64,000 nucleotides of DNA, from NCBI RefSeq assembly GCF_002871795.1, contig NZ_PNHL01000012.1, positions 32,466-96,465 of the forward strand, read 5' to 3'. The position numbers and the translations under genes are program-made. The notes under the pieces were generated by a model that saw only the letters and a program-made list of their open reading frames with translations, was not told the origin of the DNA and did no database searches. The first letter of the stretch is position 1, and the number at the start of each line of letters is the position of its first letter. Of the stretch, positions 36,167-44,211 are shown piece by piece. Source of the stretch: Brachybacterium sp. UMB0905. Lineage in GTDB: Bacteria; Actinomycetota; Actinomycetes; Actinomycetales; Dermabacteraceae.

Positions 36167-37254
36167 CCGGCACAAGCTCCCTGCTGGTCCTCTCGGAGTT
36201 CGACGCTGTCACCTGGACTCGCCGCTGGCGAGCCGGGGAGATTCCCTCCGTCCTGCCCTACGGGATGGAGGACCTGCATCGGACGGGCTGGGAGCTACGG
36301 ATACCGCAGCAGCACCGGCCGCGTGGACGGTTGCGCCGCAAGCTCCTTGACGCGACCACGCATCGGCTGGGGCATCCCTGGTGGCAGGCCGTCGACCACC
36401 TGTCCTCCGCTCGCGCCTCCGCTGCCGTTATGGGTGTGCTCGAACCGCATGCGGTGATGGCGGCACGTCTGCGCAGGCTCGGCATCACCGGCTACGCTGA
36501 CCTGCCGCTGATGGCGCTGACCTGTTGGGCCGGCCAGACGCTCCGAGACGGTAACGCTGCACAGCGTGAGCGGGTGCGTGACCAGCTGGGCCCTCTGGAC
36601 CGCCTGTTCGTACTGAGCCGCAACCAGGTGCAGATCTTCCACGATCACGGATTCCGGGCAGGGCAGGTGATCCCCGTTCCCTACGGCATCGACCACCGTT
36701 TCTACACTCCTGCCCCCGGGGTGGAGCGGGACATCGATGTGCTGGCCGTCGGCCAGGATGGTGGACGCGACTACGGCACGCTACTGGACGCCGTGCGCGG
36801 GCTGCCCTTGCAGCTGGTTGTTGTGGCGAAGCCGGAGAACCTCGCGGGCTTGGACATCCCGTCGAACGTCGAATTCCTCGGTAGGGTCAGTCACCACGAG
36901 TACCGGCATCTGCTGCGACGAGCTCGGCTTGCGGCCGTGCCCACCCATGATCTCGCCTACCCCACCGGACAGAGCGTGGCCCTGGAGAGCGCAGCGGCCG
37001 GAACCCCGCTCGTCGTCACGTCCACCGCGGCGATGCGTGAGTACTTCACCGATGGCCGCGAAGCCGTCATGCCCGCCCCCGGAGCCGTCGCCGCTTGGCG
37101 GGATGGGCTCATGGATCTGCTCCACGACGACGGCTCCCGCACAGCGTTGGCCGTCTCAGCACGGGAACGGGTTCACGCTGGGTTCACGACCGCTCACCTG
37201 TGGTCTGCTGTGGATGCTGAGCTGAGTACCCTGGTGAGCCGAGAAGCGGTCTGA
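36163..37254 (+). CDS. Glycosyltransferase family 4, last gene of the long operon
   Basis: 363 aa GT-B protein. The acceptor half is divergent (LLVLSEFDAVTWTRRWRAGE; FVLSRNQVQIFHDHGF; VIPVPYGIDHRFY). The donor half has DVLAVGQDGGRDYGTLL, VEFLGRVSHHEYRHLL and AYPTGQSVALESAAAGTPLVVT, where ESAAAG matches the second Glu of E-x7-E. It overlaps the GT2 gene by 4 nt and ends 3 nt from the stop of the facing flippase, so transcription of the two operons meets here. Confidence 0.83.
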   Translation: MTGTSSLLVLSEFDAVTWTRRWRAGEIPSVLPYGMEDLHRTGWELRIPQQHRPRGRLRRKLLDATTHRLGHPWWQAVDHLSSARASAAVMGVLEPHAVMAARLRRLGITGYADLPLMALTCWAGQTLRDGNAAQRERVRDQLGPLDRLFVLSRNQVQIFHDHGFRAGQVIPVPYGIDHRFYTPAPGVERDIDVLAVGQDGGRDYGTLLDAVRGLPLQLVVVAKPENLAGLDIPSNVEFLGRVSHHEYRHLLRRARLAAVPTHDLAYPTGQSVALESAAAGTPLVVTSTAAMREYFTDGREAVMPAPGAVAAWRDGLMDLLHDDGSRTALAVSARERVHAGFTTAHLWSAVDAELSTLVSREAV

Positions 37255-37257
37255 GGC

Positions 37258-38727
37258 TCAGCCTCGGGCCAGCAGGACCGCCTCCTGCACCAGCCGGTAG
37301 TCGCGGCGCACGGCCGGGAGCACGGCGGCCAGCGCAGCGACGGCCAGTTGGGTGAGCACTCCCAGCAACACCGCAGCGGCATCTCCCCAGGGCTGGGTCA
37401 GCACCACGACCAGCGCGGTGGTCCCGCTCGCGAGTAGCGCCACGGCGAAGATGCGGTAGGAGGTCACCAGCATCGGCCCGGTGGGAACGCCGGTGACCCG
37501 ACCGGACCAGATGAGGGAGACGGGCCAGAGGATGAACGGCGCGACGGCCACCGCGACGGCTGCTCCCAGCGGACCGAGAGACAGCATGCCGATGGTCAGC
37601 AGGCTGAGGCGAACAACTGCGGAGAAGACGGTGTACTTCATGAGAGAAGCGGTCCTCTCCCGGACCATGTACAGCCACCCGCCTGTCATCGCCAGGGTGT
37701 TCAGCCCCTCGCCGACCGCTATGAGATGGAGATAGGGGACCACCCCCTCCCAGCCAGGGCCCAGCACCAGTGCGACCAGGGGGGCCGCCGCCGCGCTGAT
37801 TCCACCGGCCAGCAGCGTGATCGGGTACCCCAGGAGGAGCTGGCCGCGCTCGGCGAACCGCGCCAGCATCCGGGAGTCGGACTGCTGCCGGGACAGTGCC
37901 GCGAATGCCACCTGCCCTACGGGGGTGCGGATCTGATTCAGCGGCATGCGCACCACCTGGATCGCGCGGTTGTACAGCCCCACGACCCCCGGCCCGTGCA
38001 GCGCACCGATCAGAGCCGTGTCGCTGTTGCCGGCCAGGTACTGCGCGACCTGCGTACCCAGCAGCGGCATGCCGAAGCGGAAGAAATGGGAGACGGAGAC
38101 GCTGCGGTCGTAACGACGCGGTCGCCAACCGCTCAATATGGCGGTGGCGATCGCCGCCAGGAGGGCGCCTGTCAGGTTTTGGACGATCAGCGCCCACGGC
38201 CCCCAGCCGGCGAGCGCGGCACAAATCGCGACCATCAGAGCGATGAGGCCCGTTGAGACGTTCACCAGGGAGAGCGCGCCGAAGCGGAGCTCGCGTTGCA
38301 GGGATGCGCGATGTTGTGAGGCCATTCCCGCTAGCAAGAAGGAGGCGCTCATAGTCAGGAGCAGCGCGGTGAGCTGCGGTTCGCCGAAGAACCAGGCCAG
38401 AACCGGGGAGAGGAGGGCCATAAGGGTGGTGAGCACCGCACCGATTCCTGCAGCGCACCACCAGAGGTTGGAGCGCTCGGTATCGGAGAGCGTCTTGGCC
38501 TGGATCGCAGCCGAGCTCAGTCCGGCGTCGCGAAAGACCTCGCCCACGCCCACCATGACCATGACGATCGCGACGAGCCCGTAGTCCCGTGGATCGAGCA
38601 GGCGTGCGAGCACCGTGAGGGACGTCAGCTGGATGACCAGCTGCATCCCCTGACCGCTCAAGGTGGAAAGGCCCCCGCGCGCACTTGCTCGGCCCAGCTC
38701 CCGAGGGGAGAGCCTCTCCTCGCTCAT
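37258..38727 (-). CDS. Second oligosaccharide flippase (Wzx/MOP family)
   Basis: 489 aa with twelve to fourteen membrane helices. The N-terminus GGLSTLSGQGMQLVIQLTSLTVLARLLDPRDYG is the strict start of the polysaccharide flippase/WzxC-like branch. It should export the repeat unit made by the 21.5-37.2 kb operon. Overlaps the pyruvyl transferase gene by 4 nt and is transcribed with it. It is longer than, and not obviously paralogous to, the flippase at 15.4 kb, consistent with a second substrate. Confidence 0.88.
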   Translation of the reverse strand: MSEERLSPRELGRASARGGLSTLSGQGMQLVIQLTSLTVLARLLDPRDYGLVAIVMVMVGVGEVFRDAGLSSAAIQAKTLSDTERSNLWWCAAGIGAVLTTLMALLSPVLAWFFGEPQLTALLLTMSASFLLAGMASQHRASLQRELRFGALSLVNVSTGLIALMVAICAALAGWGPWALIVQNLTGALLAAIATAILSGWRPRRYDRSVSVSHFFRFGMPLLGTQVAQYLAGNSDTALIGALHGPGVVGLYNRAIQVVRMPLNQIRTPVGQVAFAALSRQQSDSRMLARFAERGQLLLGYPITLLAGGISAAAAPLVALVLGPGWEGVVPYLHLIAVGEGLNTLAMTGGWLYMVRERTASLMKYTVFSAVVRLSLLTIGMLSLGPLGAAVAVAVAPFILWPVSLIWSGRVTGVPTGPMLVTSYRIFAVALLASGTTALVVVLTQPWGDAAAVLLGVLTQLAVAALAAVLPAVRRDYRLVQEAVLLARG

Positions 38728-39812
38728 GCGATGCGCCGCAGCGCCTGGACCGCGTCCTCGACGGCCGCTTCCGCCGTGTCGAGCACATTGCGGACATCGG
38801 CCTCAAGATCGGCATCGACGTGCTCGAGCACGGCGCGGGCGTGATTGTCGGCGGTGCGCAGATCCACGGTGCGCCGCCAGCCGAGCGGATCGAAGAGAGG
38901 AGCGAACTTCCGCGAGTATGCCATCGGGATGCAGGGCGTGCCCACGGAGAGGGCGTTGAGAGAGGCGTGCATCCGGGCACCGATCACCAGTCGTGCGGAG
39001 GCGGTGGTGGCCCGCACCTCCGTCACGGACTCTGGGCGCACGATTTCGAGGGGTTCCGGCAGCTCCTCGTTCAGCGCGGCACTGGCGTAGGAGTCGTTGT
39101 CGAGGTTGCCCGTGCCCAGCACGTGGTCGAAGAGAGTGATCGTCCGGCCACGGCTCAGCAGCCCCTCGACAATCTCACGGACGCTGCGACGGTAAGCCTG
39201 GTGATCGATATGTGGGTTCGGCTCCCACAAGAGTCCGGAAACGTTCAGGAGCACGTCGTGCACCTCGGAACGGGCCGGGCGAGGGAGCGCGAAGGCGACA
39301 TCGGTGGTCAGCACCGGCTCGCGCCGCGCCAGATCCCGAACCGTATCGATGCTCCCCTCGTCCCGCGTCAGCACGAGTGAGCTGCCCCGCAACGTCCGTG
39401 ACGCGATGATTTGCGAGCGACGTTTCGAGAACGGTCCGATCGTCTGCGGCCCCATCACGACGGGGACCCCCAGACGCATTGCATACAGCGGTGCCGCTGA
39501 CATTCGCACCAGAGTCTTGAGGGTGTAGATGTCGGTGAAGCTGTCTCCAGCCCGGGTGTCGATGATGAGGTCGAATCCTCGCAGCCACGGCTTCAGGCCC
39601 TTCCGGCCGAGGACCGCCTCCTTGAGGATCGACCGCGGGATCGTCAGCGGCATCGGCCCGTCATTGCCGCCGGTCCCAGGGCCGCCGGTCCCGTGGAACC
39701 GCACGTCGCATCCTGGCCATGCGCGTTCTGCGAGAGCGCGCGTGCCCTCCGCGAGGGTGCGGACACCGATGTTCGGATTGGACGAGTTCGTCCAGAGGAC
39801 GAGGACGCGCAT
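38724..39812 (-). CDS. Polysaccharide pyruvyl transferase family protein
   Basis: 362 aa. MRVLVLWTNSSNPNIGVRTLAEG, then FDLIIDTRAGDSFTD, then PVVMGPQTIGPF, then SLVLTRDEGSID, then LVIGARMHASLNALSVGTPCIPMAYSRKFAPLF. This is the order of landmarks in the CsaB/WcaK family, which adds ketal-linked pyruvate from PEP to a sugar (the R-x-H in GARMHAS is highly conserved). The start at 39812 has AGGAGA 5 nt upstream; more upstream in-frame codons lack a site. Likely partner: the FrhB-like gene transcribed divergently 131 nt away. Confidence 0.87.
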   Translation of the reverse strand: MRVLVLWTNSSNPNIGVRTLAEGTRALAERAWPGCDVRFHGTGGPGTGGNDGPMPLTIPRSILKEAVLGRKGLKPWLRGFDLIIDTRAGDSFTDIYTLKTLVRMSAAPLYAMRLGVPVVMGPQTIGPFSKRRSQIIASRTLRGSSLVLTRDEGSIDTVRDLARREPVLTTDVAFALPRPARSEVHDVLLNVSGLLWEPNPHIDHQAYRRSVREIVEGLLSRGRTITLFDHVLGTGNLDNDSYASAALNEELPEPLEIVRPESVTEVRATTASARLVIGARMHASLNALSVGTPCIPMAYSRKFAPLFDPLGWRRTVDLRTADNHARAVLEHVDADLEADVRNVLDTAEAAVEDAVQALRRIA

Positions 39813-39943
39813 GGATTCTCCTGTGCGATCACGACGCGGGCAGCTGATGGGGCACCGTTCAAAGACACCTGTCCTGACTCTAGTGACGTGCGCCCCTGGC
39901 GCAGAACCGAGGGTACGCAAACCCACCGCTCTAAGCTGTGAAC

Positions 39944-41200
39944 ATGCCAGGACGAATGCCCTCATGCCGGGACGTGACGGTGGCCGCGGCCGCAGAGCGC
40001 GTGGTCCGCACCGAGCGCTGCACGGGCTGCGGTGCCTGTGCTCTGCTGGATCCGGGGCTGAGCATGGAGCTGGTCCACGGTCACATGCGGCCGGTGCGCA
40101 CGGACCAAGCGTCCTCGAACGATGTCGCCCGGTTCCGTCGAGTCTGCCCGGGCGTCGTCGTGAAATCGCCGTTCGCCCGGTCTGCGCCTCACCGTCACCC
40201 CGTCCTCGGCCCATGGGTAGCGATGTGGCGGGCGCATGCCACCGATCCCGAGCTCCGCCGCCGGGGATCCAGCGGGGGCGTGCTCTCGGCCCTGGCGGCA
40301 TGGAACGCGGACACCACTGGCGGGACGGGGCATGCCGTGGCGGGCTGTCCCGTGCAACCGCGCCGGACCGTACCGGTCACGATCACGTCGAAGCAGGAGG
40401 CGCTCGCGGCTGCATCGAGTCGGTACGCCCCCGTGGCCGCGGCGCGAGATGTGCGCGAGATGCGCGCGGCGGATGTAGTCACCGGCAAGCCCTGCGAGGT
40501 CGCCGCGATGCGTGCGATGAATGATTCGGAAAGCCCGCTGATGCTGAGCTTCTTCTGCGCCGGATCGCCGTCGCAGGATGCGACCGACGACCTGATCCGT
40601 GATCTGGGCGGGGAGCCGGAGGCGCTGCGGAGGCTCTGGTACCGCGGGGACGGCTGGCCAGGGCGTTTCACTGCGCAGATGGAGGACGGCGCGGAGGTCT
40701 CCACCACCTACGCGCAGTCCTGGGGGCGTGCGCTCGGCCCATCGGTCTCCTGGCGGTGCCGGTGCTGCGGGGACGGCATGGGCGAGTCCGCCGACCTGGT
40801 GGCCGGAGACCTGTGGGAGACGGATGACCGGGGCTATCCGTCCTTCGCGGAGCAGGAGGGGGTCAGCGTGCTGGTCGCCCGCACCCAGCGCGGGCATGCC
40901 GCAGCTCTCGCCGCCGAGCGAGACGGCGCGATCCACCTCGAACCCGTCACTGTCGATGAGGTGCTCGCCGCACAACCTGCGCAGGTGGCACGACGGAAGC
41001 TTTTGTGGGGCCGCCTCCTGCCGACGCTGCTCATGGGGCTGCCTGTGACCCGTTACAAAGGGTTCGACCACGTGGTGCAGGCCCTGCGTCGGCCGCGGGC
41101 CGTGCGGGACGAAGTGCTCGGCGCCGCCGCACGGCTGCGCCGCCGAGGATACGACTGGGCTGGCGGGCGAATCCGGCCCGTGCTGGCCCGGCTCCGCTGA
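39944..41200 (+). CDS. Coenzyme F420 hydrogenase/dehydrogenase beta-subunit family protein
   Basis: 418 aa FrhB-family iron-sulfur flavoprotein-like protein. The N-terminal cluster motif CTGCGAC binds a 4Fe-4S centre; SSGGVLSALAAW and RCRCCGDGMGESADLVAGDLW are the typical FrhB_N/FrhB_C elements. In exopolysaccharide loci this family regularly accompanies polysaccharide pyruvyl transferases, as here, although its reaction there is unproven. ATG 39944 is taken as start; GTG 39938 is possible. The cluster has fewer Cys than free-standing ferredoxins, so part of it may be degenerate. Confidence 0.82.
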   Translation: MPGRMPSCRDVTVAAAAERVVRTERCTGCGACALLDPGLSMELVHGHMRPVRTDQASSNDVARFRRVCPGVVVKSPFARSAPHRHPVLGPWVAMWRAHATDPELRRRGSSGGVLSALAAWNADTTGGTGHAVAGCPVQPRRTVPVTITSKQEALAAASSRYAPVAAARDVREMRAADVVTGKPCEVAAMRAMNDSESPLMLSFFCAGSPSQDATDDLIRDLGGEPEALRRLWYRGDGWPGRFTAQMEDGAEVSTTYAQSWGRALGPSVSWRCRCCGDGMGESADLVAGDLWETDDRGYPSFAEQEGVSVLVARTQRGHAAALAAERDGAIHLEPVTVDEVLAAQPAQVARRKLLWGRLLPTLLMGLPVTRYKGFDHVVQALRRPRAVRDEVLGAAARLRRRGYDWAGGRIRPVLARLR

Positions 41201-41225
41201 CCGATTCGCGCGCACCAATGCAGTT

Positions 41226-41248
41226 GAGTCCCTGATAGTGGTGTAGCG
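41226..41248 (+). repeat. IS256 element left inverted repeat
   Basis: Core AGTGGTGTAGCG is identical to the reverse complement of the right end at 42614-42625. Confidence 0.75.
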
Positions 41249-41343
41249 CGGTGGCCCCGTCGTGATTGTTCCGGACATGGGCGTGGCCACCGTGTGATCC
41301 TTCGAGTGAACCTTCCACAGCACTCTCGAACCGAGTCATCACG

Positions 41344-42595
41344 ATGACCGCACCCGATATTGTCGACCCTCGCGGCCTGCTGGGTGAAGCCCTAGCGGAA
41401 GCGTCTGCGGATGTGATGCGCAAGCCTGCTCCAGGACGTGATCAACGCCTTGCTGTCCGCTGACGCTGACGCCGTTGCCGGCGTGGGGTATGGCCAGCCC
41501 AGTTTCGACCGGGTCGTGCAGCGCAATGGCTACCGTCACCGCCCTTTGGATACCCGGGTGGGCACGATCGATGTCGCGATCCCCAAACTCCGCACCGGCA
41601 CCTACTTCCCCGAATGGCTCCTCGAACGTCGCAAGCGCGCCGAGTCAGCTCTGATCACGGTCGTCGCGGACTGCTATCTCGCCGGCGTCTCCACCCGCCG
41701 CATGGATAAGTTGGTCAAGACCCTCGGCATCGACTCGCTTTCGAAGTCGCAGGTCAGCAGGATGGCGGAGTCGTTGGACGAGCACGTCGACCAGTTCCGC
41801 CATCGCCCCCTGAATGAGGCTGGTCCGTTCACGTTCGTGGCCGCCGACGCACTGACGATGAAGGTCCGTGAGGGTGGCCGCGTGATCAACGCCGTCGTCC
41901 TGCTCGCGACCGGCGTGAACGGTGACGGGCACCGGGAAGTCCTCGGGATGCGCATCGCGACCTCCGAGACCGGTGCCGCGTGGAACGGCTTCTTCGCCGA
42001 TCTCGTTGCCCGCGGCCTGGCCGGAGTCCGCCTGGTCACCTCGGATGCTCATGCCGGGCTCGTGGAGGCGATCGCGGCGCACCTGCCCGGCGCATCCTGG
42101 CAGTGGTGCCGCGCCCACTACGCCGCGAACCTGATGGCCGTGACCCCCAAGAGCATGTGGCCGGCCGTGAAAGCGATGCTGCACAGCGTCTATGACCAGC
42201 CCGATGCTGCCGCGGTCGACGCGCAGTTCGATCGGTTGCTGGACTACGTGGGTGAGAAGCTCCCTGCCGTGGCCGAGCACCTCGATGCCGCCCGCGCCGA
42301 CCTGCTCGCGTTCACGGCGTTCCCCAAGAACGTGTGGGTCCAGATCTGGTCGAACAATCCCACCGAGCGGCTGGACAAGGAGATCCGTCGCCGCACGGAC
42401 TCCGTCGGCATCTTCCCAACCCGAGATGCGATCATCCGCCTAGTCGGCGCGGTCCTGGCCGAACAGACCGACGAATGGGCCGAAGGACGCCGCTACCTCG
42501 GACTCGACGTCTTGACCCGCTGCCGTCTCAACGTCGTCCCCGATACCGACGATCAGGAGGTGACCACCAACTCCCTACCCGCCCTGACGGCCTAA
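41344..42595 (+). pseudogene. IS256-family transposase, 1-nt frameshift near codon 28
   Basis: The 5' frame (from 41344) reads MTAPDIVDPRGLLGEALAEA and then ADVMRK. The rest of the protein continues in another frame as LLQDVINALLSADADAVAG. Removing one C of the CC at 41425-41426 restores MRKLLQDVINALL, the usual IS256 N-terminus. The remaining 385 residues are intact, with the DDE catalytic regions: FVAADALTMKV (first Asp), LVTSDAHAGLVEAI (second Asp) and NPTERLDKEIRRRTDSVGIFP (Glu). Translation could restart at GTG 41438 and give a protein lacking about 30 residues, so residual activity is uncertain. Confidence 0.85.
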
Positions 42596-42613
42596 CCCCT
42601 CCAACCGAAGGAC

Positions 42614-42636
42614 CGCTACACCACTTCCAAGGACTT
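42614..42636 (-). repeat. IS256 element right inverted repeat
   Basis: Contains CGCTACACCACT followed by TCCAAGGACTT; mirrors the left end apart from a few mismatches. Confidence 0.75.
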
Positions 42637-42811
42637 GACCGGATGTCCACGGTCCCAGAGCAGGCCACGGCTGGCCGATCAGCCGCTGTGCTGGCTGGCA
42701 TCACCGTCACCTCGCTGGGAACTTCGTCTCGGATCAACTACTTTCGACAAGATACCCCGCAGTATGGGCCACTGTGACCCGCCTGCCTGACTCTCCGCCG
42801 CAAGGAGTGCC

Positions 42812-43780
42812 ATGAGACACCGCTGGATGGACCTGGTCCGCGGGACGGCGATCCTGTTCCTCCTGCTTTCCCACGCCAGCACCATTCCGGGCATCACCGC
42901 TGCCATCGCCACCCCTGAAGCGGTGCACCTGCTGAACGCGTTCCTGTCACCCTTCCGCATGCCCGTGCTCATGGTCCTCTCCGGCGCCCTGCTCGCCCGG
43001 TCGCTCGGCAGGCCACTGGGCACCTACATCTGGGGCAAGGCACGCGTTCTTGTGTGGTCCTACCTGGTGTGGGCGATCGTGATCTTCGCGGTGCTAGGCC
43101 GGCTCTCGGAGCTGCTGCGACCGTGGGAGTGGGTCCAGACCCTCTACCTGTGGTACCTCGCGTTCCTGTTCGTCTACTACCTCATCGCGCTTCTCGTGCC
43201 CCGCATCGGCGCGATGCCTGTGCTGCTCACGGCAGTGGGGATGGCGGCGGTTGCCGGTGCTGCGCAGCGCGGCTTCATCACCAGCTTCTTCTTCTACATG
43301 ACGCTGTTCTTCCTGGGGCACCTGCTGGCCCCACGGCTCGCATCGCTCAGCCGACACCGGGTCCTGCTGCTCGGCGTCGTGCTCATCGCGTTCGCCGTCA
43401 CGGCGCAGCTGCTGCAGATGGGGCTGCACCTCGACGACGGTGTGCTGTGGCGACCGGTGCGAGTGATCCCCGCGGCGGTCGGCACCTCGGCGCTTGCGCA
43501 GGGACTGCTGCCGACGGGATGTCCGGTCCCCCGCGCCCTGGCTCCGGTGGAGTGGGTGGGGCGCAGCTCGCTGGTCTTCTATGTCTCCCACTACCCGGTC
43601 ATGGCCCTGCTCGCGCAGGCCGTGAGTCGCAGCGGGATCGCGCTGGACGGAATGGGCATCGTGGTCGTCGGGTTCTCGCTGGCGCTCATCGGTGGAGGCG
43701 TCCTCGTGCTCCTGCGGCGGCGGGTTTCCCCGGTGGATCTGCTGTTCGAGCTCCCGCGGCGGGGGAGAGCAGTCCGCTGA
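42812..43780 (+). CDS. Membrane O-acetyltransferase (acyltransferase-3, fucose 4-O-acetylase-like)
   Basis: 322 aa with about ten membrane helices. It starts RWMDLVRGTAILFLLLSHA, where the arginine and the helix-1 histidine are the family's proposed catalytic elements, and continues FRMPVLMVLSGALLARSL. Near the end it has SSLVFYVSHYPVMALLA, matching the family's Y-L/F-x-H-x-P motif. Without an SGNH domain it belongs to the short OAT group, which acetylates exopolysaccharide sugars outside or within the membrane. AAGGAG precedes ATG 42812. It is isolated by the IS element on one side and a 430-nt gap on the other. Confidence 0.85.
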   Translation: MRHRWMDLVRGTAILFLLLSHASTIPGITAAIATPEAVHLLNAFLSPFRMPVLMVLSGALLARSLGRPLGTYIWGKARVLVWSYLVWAIVIFAVLGRLSELLRPWEWVQTLYLWYLAFLFVYYLIALLVPRIGAMPVLLTAVGMAAVAGAAQRGFITSFFFYMTLFFLGHLLAPRLASLSRHRVLLLGVVLIAFAVTAQLLQMGLHLDDGVLWRPVRVIPAAVGTSALAQGLLPTGCPVPRALAPVEWVGRSSLVFYVSHYPVMALLAQAVSRSGIALDGMGIVVVGFSLALIGGGVLVLLRRRVSPVDLLFELPRRGRAVR

Positions 43781-44211
43781 CCCTCGGAATCTGACGCCAC
43801 GCGCCATCACCGTCGTGGTCCCCACCACACGCCTTGAAGTGATGGGTGGCACATGCTGTGCGTGCCGGAAAGTTGTCCTTGCTGACGACCGTCAGATCTC
43901 GACGGCATGGAAAGGCCCCCGGCCAGCGTTGACCCATAAGGGTGAGGATGTAAAGACACCTGACTGAAAACCTTTTTCCCAGCGTGTGGGCAGTTGTTGT
44001 GACCTTTCGGGCTGTCGGCAGGGCTTGACAACACCTGCGCAGAAAATGAACCGTATGTGGTGACCTGCCGGTCACTGGGGGTGGTCGGAGGGTCGCAGCA
44101 GGTCTGTGACAGCCCTCGGCTGAGGGGTGGAACACCACACCGGTGCGCGCTATGCAGTGCGTGCCCACGGCACGCTGCGCAGGCCCTGAAGCCGGTGGAA
44201 AGAGGTGGAGC
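43781..44211 (+). promoter_or_regulatory. 430-nt upstream region of the WbaP-like gene
   Basis: No gene recognised. TTGACA at 44025-44030 is a perfect -35 hexamer, but no good -10 stands at 16-19 nt (the nearest, TATGTG, begins 23 nt on). The transcribed leader would be about 150 nt. A T-rich stretch CCTTTTTCCC lies at 43971. The ribosome site AAAGAGGTGGAG precedes ATG 44212. Leader-mediated control is possible but unproven. Confidence 0.4.

Larger units (their letters stand above)
41226..42636 (+). mobile_element. IS256-family insertion sequence
   Basis: About 1.41 kb, bounded by imperfect inverted repeats. The left end starts GAGTCCCTGATAGTGGTGTAGCG. The reverse complement of the right end starts AAGTCCTTGGAAGTGGTGTAGCG, about 18 of the first 23 positions matching. 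It contains one frameshifted transposase gene. I see no convincing 8-9 bp target duplication: AATGCAGTT precedes the left end and GACCGGATG follows the right, so the flanks may have been rearranged after insertion. It lies between the FrhB-like gene and an O-acetylase gene without disrupting either. Confidence 0.85.

Noticed and set aside
41217..42645. Target-site duplication flanking the IS256 element
   Set aside because: Compared 8-9 nt on both sides; AATGCAGTT and GACCGGATG do not match.
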